DNA from: CBDBBY01 sp965205055
GTDB taxonomy: Bacteria; Pseudomonadota; Alphaproteobacteria; Rhodobacterales; Rhodobacteraceae
NCBI GenBank assembly: GCA_965205055.1
Contig: OZ242030.1
Coordinates: 2,542,001 to 2,606,000, forward strand
DNA: 64,000 nucleotides
Direction: 5' to 3'
Shown: positions 55,403-63,638 of the stretch, one piece after another
How the letters are laid out: every line of letters begins with the position of its first letter
How positions within the stretch are numbered: the first letter of the stretch is position 1
Position numbers and translations under genes: made by a program
The notes under the pieces: generated by a model
Seen by the model: only the letters and a program-made list of their open reading frames with translations
Told to the model about the DNA's origin: nothing
Databases searched by the model: none

Positions 55403-56062
55403 ATGATCGGAGAGTTCTTTGGCACCAGTCTCACCGCCAATGACATGTGGTTTCTGTGTCTGGGGGCGTTGCGGACGTTGCAGTTGACGGCCGTCGCCGT
55501 AGTTGCAGGAACGTTGGGAGGGATCATCCTTGGCATCATTCGCGCCGAAAGCGGATGGTTCGCGAATACGCTGCTGGGCAGCGTGCTGGATATCCTGAGA
55601 TCCGTGCCGCTGCTGATCCAGTTGATCATCTTCAACAGCTTCGTATCGATCCTGGGCTATCCGATGTCCGCCTATGCCTCGGGCGCAATCGTCCTGAGCC
55701 TGTATATGGCAGCCAACTGTACCGAAATCGCCCGGGCCGGTGTTAAAGCCGTGTCCAAAAGCATGCGTTCGGCGTCGCGCTCGCTGGGAATGAGCTATTG
55801 GCAGGATCTGCGGTACGTGGTGCTGCCCATCGGGTTCCGGGTGGTGTTTCCCTCGTGGATCGGCGTGGTTCTGGGAGTGATGAAGGATTCCGCGCTGGTT
55901 TCGGTATTGGGCTATTTCGAACTGCTGAAATCCGCGCAGACCCTGATCACCCGCATGCAGGAGCCATTGTTCATCCTGATTCTGGTCGGCGCGTTCTATT
56001 TCGCCCTCAGCTACCCTATCGCCCGGCTGGCATCCCGGCTTGAGAAAGGGAAAACGCGATGA
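55403..56062 (+). CDS. Amino-acid ABC transporter permease (second subunit)
   Basis: 219 residues. GALRTLQLTAVAVVAGTLGG in helix one; EIARAGVKAVSKSMRSASRSLGMSYWQ is the EAA loop. Overlaps the ATPase gene by four bases. Together with the preceding permease forms the heterodimeric channel. Confidence 0.92.
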   Translation: MIGEFFGTSLTANDMWFLCLGALRTLQLTAVAVVAGTLGGIILGIIRAESGWFANTLLGSVLDILRSVPLLIQLIIFNSFVSILGYPMSAYASGAIVLSLYMAANCTEIARAGVKAVSKSMRSASRSLGMSYWQDLRYVVLPIGFRVVFPSWIGVVLGVMKDSALVSVLGYFELLKSAQTLITRMQEPLFILILVGAFYFALSYPIARLASRLEKGKTR

Positions 56063-56781
56063 TTGAAATCAAGTCCGTTCACAAGTCGTTCGGCGCGCTC
56101 GAGGTTCTGAAGGGCATTGACCTGACCGTATCCAAGGGCGAAGTGCTGAGCGTCATCGGCGCCTCCGGTTCGGGCAAATCGACGCTGCTTTATTGCATCA
56201 ACGGGCTGGAACCGATCCAGTCGGGCGAGATTGTGATCGACGGCGTGTCGGTTCACGGCAAGTCGACCGATCTCAACAAACTGCGTCAGACTATCGGGAT
56301 GGTGTTCCAGCAATGGAACTCCTTTCCGCATCTGACCGTTCTTGAAAATGTCGCTCTGGCGCCGCGTATCGTGTCGGGCAAATCCCGGGCCGAAGCGCGC
56401 GAGATTGCAGCCCGGCAGCTGGAACATGTGGGGCTGAGGGACAAGCTGAAGGTCTATCCGGATCAGATGTCCGGCGGTCAGCAACAGCGTCTGGCCATTG
56501 CCCGCGCCCTGGCGATGGAACCGCAATACATGCTGTTTGACGAGGCCACCTCGGCGCTGGATCCCGAACTGGTGGGCGAGGTTCTGGATACGATCCGGAT
56601 GCTGGCCGAAGAAGGCATGACGATGATCTGCGTTACGCACGAAATCGGCTTTGCCCGAGACGTGTCTGATCGGGTGGCCTTTTGCCATCAGGGCGTGATC
56701 GAAGAAATTGGACCAGCCAAAGAGCTGGTCAACAATCCGCAAAAAGACAGAACGAAACAATTTCTCAGCAAGGTGCTGTGA
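56059..56781 (+). CDS. Amino-acid ABC transporter ATP-binding protein (GlnQ/HisP type)
   Basis: 240 residues. Walker A GASGSGKST near residue 33, Q-loop MVFQQWNSFPHL, signature MSGGQQQRLAIARAL near 136, Walker B YMLFDEATSALDPE near 156, switch His VTHEIGF. The aminotransferase gene follows after about 13 bp, tying uptake to transamination. Confidence 0.94.
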   Translation: MIEIKSVHKSFGALEVLKGIDLTVSKGEVLSVIGASGSGKSTLLYCINGLEPIQSGEIVIDGVSVHGKSTDLNKLRQTIGMVFQQWNSFPHLTVLENVALAPRIVSGKSRAEAREIAARQLEHVGLRDKLKVYPDQMSGGQQQRLAIARALAMEPQYMLFDEATSALDPELVGEVLDTIRMLAEEGMTMICVTHEIGFARDVSDRVAFCHQGVIEEIGPAKELVNNPQKDRTKQFLSKVL

Positions 56782-56794
56782 ACGGTTCACCGGA

Positions 56795-58135
56795 ATGACA
56801 AAGATGAGCATGGAAGAATCGGGCAAGCTCTACGATCGGGCGATGCAGGTGCTGGTCGAGGGCTGCAGCTCCGCTTCGCGCGGGGCGATGAACTACAAGC
56901 CCTATCCGCCTTATATCCGCGACGGCAAGGGCGCGCGGTTATGGGATGTGGACGGCAACGAATATATCGACTGGCAACTTTCCTTTGGCTGCCTGCCGCT
57001 GGGTCATGCGCATCCGAAGATCGTGGAGGTCGTGCAGGAAAAGGTGGCGGGCGGCACCCATTTCGCCACCGCGCTTGAGGTCGAGGTCGAAACCGCCGAA
57101 CTGATGGTCAGCATGCTGCCGCATGTGGACAAGGTACGGTTCGCCAATACCGGGACCGAAGCCTGCATGACCGGCGTGCGCATGGCGCGTGGCATCACCG
57201 GCAAGCGCAAGATCCTGAAATTCGAGGGTCATTATCACGGCTGGTATGACGGGTTGCTGGTCAGCTCGAACCCGCAACCGATCACCACCATCGGCCACCC
57301 TGGCGATCCGGTGCGCATTCCCGACAGTTCCGGCCTGACGCCCGGGTCATGGGAAGACACGCTTGTCAGCGTCTGGAATGACGAGGACGCACTGGAACGC
57401 GTGTTGGCAACACATGGACACGAGATTGCCTGCGTGGTGATGGAGGGGGCCATGTCGAACATGGGCGTGATTCCCCCGAAACCCGGCTATCTGCGACGGG
57501 TGCAGGAACTTTGCCGGGCCTATAACGTGCTGTTCTATCTGGATGAAACCGTCACCGGGTTCCGGGTCGCGCCTGGCGGCGCGGCCGAGCTCTACGGTTT
57601 GCAACCCGATATTGTCACTTATGGTAAGGCGCTGGGACAGGGATTCCCCGTGGCGGCCATTGCGGGCCCCGATCACATCATGGAAAGCATCGAATACGGC
57701 AAGGTGCTGCACTATGGCAGCCACAATGCGCCGAGGATGGGCCTCTACGCCGCCAAGACGATGATCGAGGAAATGACCCGCGACGACAACGCGGGATTCA
57801 AGAAGATCAACGCAATCGGCGATGAGATGACAACGCGGCTTAACCAATTGGCCAAGGATATCGGACAGAACATGCGGGTGCAGAATGTGGGGTCGATGTT
57901 CCATCCGGTCTTCACCGATCTGGATGAAATCACCGGCTACCGCGATTTCTGCGGCACGGCCGATCTGGCAAAATACGCCGACTTTTCACAAAAGATGCGG
58001 GATCAGGGCATATTCTTCACCGGCAACAAGATCCTGCACAACCTCAGTTGTCTGGTCCACACGCAGGGGGACATCGACCGCTCGATCGAGGCGGCAGGCA
58101 ACGCGTTGGAGCAGATGGCGGCGGAAGCAAGTTGA
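56795..58135 (+). CDS. Class III aminotransferase (glutamate-1-semialdehyde-aminomutase-like)
   Basis: 446 residues from ATG 56795; a second ATG lies at 56804. Motifs: DVDGNEYIDWQLSFGCLPLGHAHP near residue 48, NTGTEACMTGVRMARG near 118, EGHYHGWYDG near 143, FYLDETVTGFR near 250 and the PLP lysine in TYGKALGQGFP near 275. Distinct from the aminotransferase at 48374. Linked to the amino-acid ABC genes and followed by a broken acetylpolyamine-deacetylase-like gene, suggesting polyamine- or diamine-like substrates. Confidence 0.9.
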   Translation: MTKMSMEESGKLYDRAMQVLVEGCSSASRGAMNYKPYPPYIRDGKGARLWDVDGNEYIDWQLSFGCLPLGHAHPKIVEVVQEKVAGGTHFATALEVEVETAELMVSMLPHVDKVRFANTGTEACMTGVRMARGITGKRKILKFEGHYHGWYDGLLVSSNPQPITTIGHPGDPVRIPDSSGLTPGSWEDTLVSVWNDEDALERVLATHGHEIACVVMEGAMSNMGVIPPKPGYLRRVQELCRAYNVLFYLDETVTGFRVAPGGAAELYGLQPDIVTYGKALGQGFPVAAIAGPDHIMESIEYGKVLHYGSHNAPRMGLYAAKTMIEEMTRDDNAGFKKINAIGDEMTTRLNQLAKDIGQNMRVQNVGSMFHPVFTDLDEITGYRDFCGTADLAKYADFSQKMRDQGIFFTGNKILHNLSCLVHTQGDIDRSIEAAGNALEQMAAEAS

Positions 58136-58138
58136 GCG

Positions 58139-59058
58139 ATGCGGGTCTTTGCGGATTAACGGGCGGGATATACCATCTCGCCCGCGCGAGACTTCGGGTT
58201 GGAACCGGTTGCCCGAGTCCATACGGATCGTTACCTGCGCTTTCTGCAACAGGCCCATGCCCGCTGGCGAGCGCTGGACGATGCTGCGCCCGAAGTGATC
58301 CCCAATGCGTTTCCGGTTGCGCTAGAGGCGGGCGATCCCACCTCGGTTGTGGGGCAGGCCGGATTTCACATGGGTGATATGGCCTGCCCGGTCAACGCCG
58401 GAACGTGGCAGGCGGCCTATGGATCGGCGCAGGTTGCCCTTTCTCCTGCCGATGCCGTGCTGAACGGAGCATCCGTCAGCTATGGGCTGTGCCGTCCGCC
58501 CGGTCACCACGCCTATGCCGATCGGGCCGCAGGCTATTGTTTTCTCAACAACGCCGCCATTGCCGCGCAGCACTGCCTGGACCGCGGATGCGCGCGTGTA
58601 ACCATCCTCGATCTGGATGTGCATCACGGCAACGGGACACAGGATATCTTCTACACCCGATCTGACGTCCAATTTGTCTCGCTGCATGCCGATCCGAGCG
58701 AATTCTACCCTTTCTTCTGGGGATATGCCGATCAGACAGGCGAAGGCTCAGGAACTGGGTCAACCGTCAACATACCGCTGCCATTGGGATGTACGGGGAC
58801 ACTTACCTGCATACCATGAAAACTGGCGTGCAGAGGATCGACACCCACGCGCCCGATGTACTGATCGTATCGTTGGGGCTGGATACTTTCGTAGGCGATC
58901 CCTATGCTGCGTTCGCGCTTTGCACTTCGGACTTTGAGAAGGTTTCATCCGAACTGGCACAGAAGTCTATGCCAACGGTGATCGTTCAGGAAGGCGGATA
59001 TATTCGCCCGGAACTTGGAGAAAATCTGATTGCATTTTTGAAGAATTACAATCACTGA
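58139..59058 (+). pseudogene. Histone-deacetylase-fold (acetylpolyamine amidohydrolase-like) gene, broken
   Basis: A start MRVFAD meets TAA at once. The same frame resumes with LEPVARVHTDRYLRFL and the full zinc-hydrolase core: YGLCRPPGHHAYADRAAGYC, FLNNAAIAAQ, ILDLDVHHGNGTQDIFY and SLHADPSEFYPFFWGYADQT. Near 58795 the frame shifts to DTYLHTMKTGVQRIDTHAPD, SLGLDTFVGDP and VIVQEGGY. So there is an N-terminal deletion of roughly 35 codons plus a later frameshift. Intact relatives deacetylate acetylpolyamines or similar amides. Confidence 0.78.
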
Positions 59059-59529
59059 GACGACCCGACTGAACTTGTCCTCCACTCTCCTTGAATTCAG
59101 GACCCAAAAAATTGGGGGCTTATATACTTAACTACACAATTTCAATGTCTTGGTTTTGCATCAATCTCTCGACCACTGAATCGCCCCCAGTACTTCTCAG
59201 AGCACTTGATGGACCGCCGACGTCGGTCGTCAGTCGGGCCGGGGTTTCGACCAACCCTCGCGGAGGGCTGGAGCGCGTAGCGCGACAGGCCGAAGCGAGG
59301 GTTGGAGCCCCCTTTGAACTCGGCGATGATCGGCGAGTTCCGCCACTCCCGGCGGAGAGGCGGCCGATCGGGAGCAGCCTAAAGCCCCCAGTGCCTTCGA
59401 GTACCAGGGGGGGACCAGCGCCCCGATCGGCGGCCGCGGCTACGCCCAGCTAGGTGTCCGCGCCCTCGAGCGCCAGTACTGGGATTGGCGAACGCCGCGG
59501 CCGGCCTTTTTCTACAACGGAGGAATGCA
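59059..59529 (+). ncRNA. Strongly structured non-coding region left of the IS110 transposase; candidate bridge-RNA region (limits unknown)
   Basis: No protein frame is supported. An 11-bp perfect stem, CCAACCCTCGC (about 59250-59260) with GCGAGGGTTGG (about 59294-59304), encloses a GC-rich loop. Further pairings occur in 59310-59420 (for instance CGATCGG/CCGATCG arms and a CCCCC/GGGGG pair around 59384-59410). IS110-family elements are now known to encode a bridge RNA in the non-coding end next to the recombinase gene; that this is one is inference from place and structure only. 59059-59180 shows nothing special. Confidence 0.35.
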
Positions 59530-60776
59530 ATGACGCAATTCGAAATATACGCGGGCATCGACTGGTCGACCCGAACCCACCAGGTCGCCGTCGTCGACGC
59601 GGACGGCGAGCTCCTCGGCGAACGCGCCTTCGCCCACAGCGGCGACGGCTTGGCCGAGATGGCCGACTGGATCCTCGGGCACTGCCCCGAAGGCGGGGCC
59701 GCCGCCGCCATCGAGAAGCCGCACGGCCCGGAGGTGGACGCCCTGCTGGAGCGCGGCGTCGCCGTGTTCGCGCTCAACCCCAAGCAGCTCGACCGCTTCC
59801 GCGACCGGTTCTCGCCGGCCGGAGCCAAGGACGACCGCAGGGACGCCCTCGTCCTGGCCGGTTCGCTCGCCACCGACAGGAAGGCGTTCCGGGAGGTGGA
59901 ACCGCCGCCGCCGGAGATCGTCAGGCTGCGCGAGCTGTCGCGCACGGACGGCGACCTGGTCGAAGAAAGAACCCGCCTGACCGACAAGCTGAAGGCGCAG
60001 ATCAGGCGCTACTACCCCGCTTTCCTCGAGGCCGCGCCGGACCTCGGCAGGACCTGGGCCCTCGATCTCTGGACCCTCGCCCCGACGCCGGGGAAGGCCC
60101 GCCGCGTGCGCCTGTCCTCCGTCGAAGCCGTGCTCAGGAAAAGCCGCGCCCGGACCTCCGCCGAAGACGTCCTGGCCGCGCTTCGCGACAAGCCCGTCCC
60201 GACCGCGCCGGGAACCGCCGAGGCCGTCGCCGAATCCGCCGGACGGATCGTCAGGCGGCTCAAAGCCCTCAACGCCGAAATCAAGGAGATCCGGACCGAA
60301 ATCGGCCGGGCCGTCGACCGCGTCGGGGCCATGGAGGGCGGGCAGGCCGTCGGCATCCTGCGCTCCGTCCCCGGCATCGGAGCCACCGTCCTGGCCGTCA
60401 TCCTCTCCGAAGCCTTCGACAGCTTCCGGAAAGCCGAATTGCAAGCCTTGAGATGCTACTTCGGCGTCGCGCCCGTCACCAAACGGTCGGGACGGACCGT
60501 CCTGGTCCAGCGCCGACTCGCCGCGAACGGACGGCTCAGGAACGCCGCCCGTCACTGGGCCATGGCCGCCATCCAGCGCGACAAAACCAGCCGGGCGAAA
60601 TATCATGCGCTGAGAAGCCGCGGACATAAACACGCCCGAGCCCCCGGAAGCGTCGCCGACAGACTCCTCGGCGTCGCCTGCAGAATGATCGAAACCGGAC
60701 AGACCTTCGACCCGGAACGGCGGTCAAAAAACGCCCTCTGAAAACCGAAAAAAAACGCTTGACGTCAGGCTAGGTG
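59450..60776 (+). mobile_element. IS110-family element (limits uncertain)
   Basis: A DEDD recombinase gene flanked by a repeated CTAGGTG: once at 59450-59456 and again at 60770-60776, 1320 bp apart. That could mark the two junctions. If so only 80 bp precede the ATG, short for a bridge RNA, so the left end may instead lie further out, before the stem at 59250. IS110 elements lack long inverted repeats, which is consistent. Confidence 0.55.
59530..60741 (+). CDS. IS110-family DEDD recombinase (transposase)
   Basis: 403 residues, full length. N-terminal RuvC-like DEDD domain: YAGIDWSTRTHQVAVVD (Asp near residue 10), AAAIEKPHGPEVDALLE (Glu near 61) and PAGAKDDRRDALVLAGSL (Asp-Asp near 101). C-terminal transposase_20 domain: LRSVPGIGATVLAVILSE, then ALRCYFGVAPVTKRSG with the catalytic-type Ser. 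GGAGGA lies eight bases before ATG 59530. No break, so possibly active. Confidence 0.93.
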   Translation: MTQFEIYAGIDWSTRTHQVAVVDADGELLGERAFAHSGDGLAEMADWILGHCPEGGAAAAIEKPHGPEVDALLERGVAVFALNPKQLDRFRDRFSPAGAKDDRRDALVLAGSLATDRKAFREVEPPPPEIVRLRELSRTDGDLVEERTRLTDKLKAQIRRYYPAFLEAAPDLGRTWALDLWTLAPTPGKARRVRLSSVEAVLRKSRARTSAEDVLAALRDKPVPTAPGTAEAVAESAGRIVRRLKALNAEIKEIRTEIGRAVDRVGAMEGGQAVGILRSVPGIGATVLAVILSEAFDSFRKAELQALRCYFGVAPVTKRSGRTVLVQRRLAANGRLRNAARHWAMAAIQRDKTSRAKYHALRSRGHKHARAPGSVADRLLGVACRMIETGQTFDPERRSKNAL

Positions 60777-60800
60777 CCCCCCCCCCCCGGGGGGGGGGGG
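60777..60800. repeat. C12-G12 perfect palindrome
   Basis: Twelve C then twelve G immediately after the CTAGGTG at the right edge of the IS110 element. Either a real hairpin-forming tract or an assembly/sequencing artefact at an element boundary. Confidence 0.8.
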
Positions 60801-60835
60801 CGGAGAGTGTTTTGTTCAACATTTAGGCTGCTTTT

Positions 60836-61044
60836 TCAAGCTCGCCGTTTTGTTGGCGGACACAACGACATCGCGACCAACTTCAAGCTTTCGGGCCTAC
60901 CAATTGAGATGTCGTTCAGCGCGATGGTCGATAGATCGGCGAACAGAGCATAGAGACAGCGCACGGCTGCCTTGTCCAACGTGCTCTTGCACGAGCCTTG
61001 TACCGAATAATCAGCATTATTGATCCGCAGGTAAACCTTGATCT
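60836..61044 (-). other. Small open frame, doubtful
   Basis: A minus-strand frame (up to 61072) would give about 78 residues including CKSTLDKAAVRCLYALFADLS and IGRPESLKLVAMSLCPP. I recognise no family and it overlaps the broken gene upstream. Base composition is AT-richer than the rest of the window. Confidence 0.25.
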
Positions 61045-61408
61045 GCTCGCTGTCCCTGCGGATTCCTAACAATCAGTTCACCTACACTGAATACTTTGCC
61101 GTTGACTTCAAGCTCTACGCTTATGAATCCGGATTTATGCACTTCTGCGGGTATTCCGGTCCAAGTTAGTGAAAATCGATTTCCGTATTCATTTTAAATT
61201 CTTCTGCAACGCCGGGAAAAGCGATCTTTATGGCGAATGGGTGCTTGCCAGATTCGAACCCTGTTGCATTTATCCAGATACTAAGCGGAAACCGAGCTGG
61301 AAGAGTGTCAGGAACTAAATCGACCATATATACGCCAACTAGAATCGCTTTTCCATTTTCTTCTGTACGAATATCGTCACAGAAGACTGTTCTAGCTTTA
61401 ATTTGCAC
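61045..61408 (-). pseudogene. DUF6941-like hypothetical protein, frameshifted
   Basis: First frame from ATG 61408: RTVFCDDIRTEENGKAILVGVYMVDLVP, then FPLSIWINATGF, stopping after 80 residues. The adjacent frame continues with FSLTWTGIPAEVHKSG and FISVELEVNGKVFSVGELIVRNP. Joined, they give about 125 residues in the style of DUF6941 proteins (FCDDIRxExxGKxxLxGxY). Function unknown in the family; shift near 61190. Confidence 0.5.
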
Positions 61409-61560
61409 TGATCACACTTTTATTTTGTAATGAGCCTGTATTCGAAATCTCCGTGCCCTGCTTCTAAATAAATGCTGTCGAGTGGCTAGAGCTTGGCAAA
61501 ACCTCGGTTTTTTTGCCTATCTTCACTTCTATAGCGGGATGGTTTGCTCTGTCAAAGCTT

Positions 61561-61830
61561 TTATGCTGAATTTTTGAGAACGTGATGTCCGGACGCAGCC
61601 CCAAAACCCAGGAAATGTCGCCGATTGTCTTCAACGTGAGATTTCCCCGTCCATTTATAATTCGGGAAATGTAGACTTATCGACTCCCATTTGATCTGCA
61701 ATTTGGGACTGGGTGAGGTTTTTTCTCTTTTTGCCGTAATTGCAGCCTTCACCAATGCTCTATTGACTCGACCCTTGAACCCACCTGCCGCCCTGTCTTT
61801 CGGACTGATGTTCAAACTAAAGAGCTTCAT
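61561..61830 (-). pseudogene. XRE antitoxin-like protein with two frameshifts
   Basis: Three frames in turn: KGRVNRALVKAAITAKREK; NLTQSQIADQMGVDKST; SRIINGRGNLTLKTIGDIS with WVLGLRPDITFSKIQ. Joined they are a standard XRE helix-turn-helix of a RelE-type antitoxin. The gene upstream on the same strand overlaps its start and may be the toxin. Confidence 0.6.
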
Positions 61831-62179
61831 TTTTTGATTCTCCTTTTACGAACGACGGCTTATCAAACCGGACACCTCGCCGATCTTTAACGCATTGTTG
61901 TCTGTATCCAGCATACAGACTGAATTCTTTGCTGTTTCCCGGCTGATCCACAGTTGAAATGGTGAACACTTCATTTTTCCAAAACCACCCAAAGAATCGT
62001 AGAACGGCAGTAGGTAACTCCCATGCCCCTTCCTTCGGAGATCGCATCACGTGCGGCGACCGGTCACTCTCAATGGAGCCACCCGAGACAAATGTGCAGA
62101 AGAGGTCTTCAGCTTGCTGAATCGGCGATTGGGCGTTTTCATGATACCCGTTAGCATCCCATGCCTCCCAACTTGTCAT
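61817..62179 (-). CDS. Small protein paired with XRE antitoxin remnant, possible RelE-like toxin
   Basis: 120 residues. The segment PHVMRSPKEGAWELPTAVLRFFGWFWKN followed by KEFSLYAGYRQQCVKDRRGVRFDKPSFVKGE resembles small RelE-like or toxin-associated proteins (LWELRT..RIFGWFW.., then Y.GYR..V). It overlaps the XRE relic by 14 bp in toxin-antitoxin order. Family assignment uncertain. Confidence 0.45.
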   Translation of the reverse strand: MTSWEAWDANGYHENAQSPIQQAEDLFCTFVSGGSIESDRSPHVMRSPKEGAWELPTAVLRFFGWFWKNEVFTISTVDQPGNSKEFSLYAGYRQQCVKDRRGVRFDKPSFVKGESKNEAL

Positions 62180-62597
62180 TCATCCACCGCACTGCCCGTG
62201 GCATAGCATGGAGCAACTGCCATTCCTGCTCTGCTGCGTCCAAACCCGCCGACCTTGCGGAGCAGACCTTCGGCGTTGGCATTCATGTCAACCTCAAACA
62301 TTATTCAAGTGCGAACTAACGCATCTTTGATAGCCATTCGCAAACGTAAGTGGATAAATAAACAAACATTGATTGAACTTCTCCAACGCAACCCAAGAGT
62401 CACGGATGTGGGGTGATGGCGGAGACGAAGGGACTTTCCTCCAAAACAATTTTATTATGAAAAAACAATATGTATAGGTGTATCGCTATTTTTCTTGTAG
62501 CACACTATTGTAGCAGATTTCTTTCTTTTGACCATGAGTTCGTTTTCTAAAATCGCATTCGAACCTTCGTCGGAACTATGAATTTACTTAGGCCCGA
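62180..62597. other. AT-rich stretch without a supported gene
   Basis: A 42-codon minus frame (62282 downward: AEQEWQLLHAMPRAVRWMNDK) reads protein-like and could be the decayed start of the preceding gene. 62430-62570 is markedly AT-rich. Confidence 0.3.
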
Positions 62598-63527
62598 TCA
62601 CCGCAGTCTTTGGTTTGAAACCACCTCTCCGAAATATCCGTCCAATCGCGCTCTGAAATCTAACACATCCGGGCGGTCTCTGTCGCGTCTGCGGGACCAC
62701 ATTGCCACGTTGCGTTTGGGTAGCCTAGTCGCCGTGGGGAGAAACTTCAGCGAAGCTGAGAACGAAGAAAGCTCGGTCAGTTTCTTGGGCAGTATGCACA
62801 GGGAATGAGTGTTGTTCAGAATTTCAATTGCCATCAAGATGTCGCCAGTGAATGACAGCTTCGATAGTACATTCTTCGCGCCTAGTTGTTCCAAGACCTC
62901 CTTGTTGGAACCGTAAATGCCAGACAAAGCTCCCACCGAAATCCATGTCTGATTTTCAAGTGCTTTGGCCGATACTGGGCCTGTGTTTTTGAATAGTGGG
63001 TTCTCGGGGCCACCAAAAATCCCAAGCTCATCTTCCAGGATACGAGACTGGACGAGATCGTTCTGGAGTAAGCTGATTTGCTCGGGCGCAAGTACGATGT
63101 CCAACTCCTCGTTATTCAGTCGTTCGATCAAACGGGATGCCGTGGCGGAAACGACCCTGAGGGCGTAGTTGGGAGGCTCCCGGACCAATTCTGAGAAGAA
63201 TTGGCCCATGACTGAAAAGGCAAGCATGGGTCCAACCCCAACGCGCAAATCCCGTTCGAGGCCATCTCGCCAAAGATCGACAAAATCCTCGGCGTTCGTT
63301 CGGGATCGGGCAATTTCCCGCCCGGCTGCAACAAGCCTTTCGCCGATCTGCGTTGGCCTAACCCCGTGACGTTCTCTGATCAAAACTCGACCGCCAACGT
63401 GGTCTTCGATGATCTGTACAGCCCTGGATAGTGTAGGCTGAGTAACATTCAGTTTTTCCGCTGCTCGGCTTAGCGAACCAATGTCTGAAATCTCGGCCAG
63501 CCAGAGCAAATGTTTTGCGTCGATCAT
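62598..63527 (-). CDS. LysR-type regulator
   Basis: 309 residues. wHTH: WLAEISDIGSLSRAAEKLNVTQPTLSRAVQIIEDHVGGRVLIRERHGVRP-type pattern; effector domain from about residue 90 (LRVGVGPMLAFSVMGQF). It is divergent from a TAXI binding-protein gene across 111 bp, mirroring the LysR-TAXI pairing at 32-34 kb, so it probably regulates a second TRAP system. Confidence 0.92.
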   Translation of the reverse strand: MIDAKHLLWLAEISDIGSLSRAAEKLNVTQPTLSRAVQIIEDHVGGRVLIRERHGVRPTQIGERLVAAGREIARSRTNAEDFVDLWRDGLERDLRVGVGPMLAFSVMGQFFSELVREPPNYALRVVSATASRLIERLNNEELDIVLAPEQISLLQNDLVQSRILEDELGIFGGPENPLFKNTGPVSAKALENQTWISVGALSGIYGSNKEVLEQLGAKNVLSKLSFTGDILMAIEILNNTHSLCILPKKLTELSSFSASLKFLPTATRLPKRNVAMWSRRRDRDRPDVLDFRARLDGYFGEVVSNQRLR

Positions 63528-63638
63528 GCCACCACCCTGCTATGCATTTTTCTATATCTTAGCTAAATTTTGCAATTTTACAAATGGCAGAGGTCTGTGC
63601 GAAAAATCCTCAAACAAAGGAATCTAGGGAGGATTCAC

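Noticed and set aside
62154..62282. 42-codon minus-strand frame before the possible toxin
   Set aside because: Protein-like wording but no ribosome site, family or conservation evidence; only noted in the gene-free entry.
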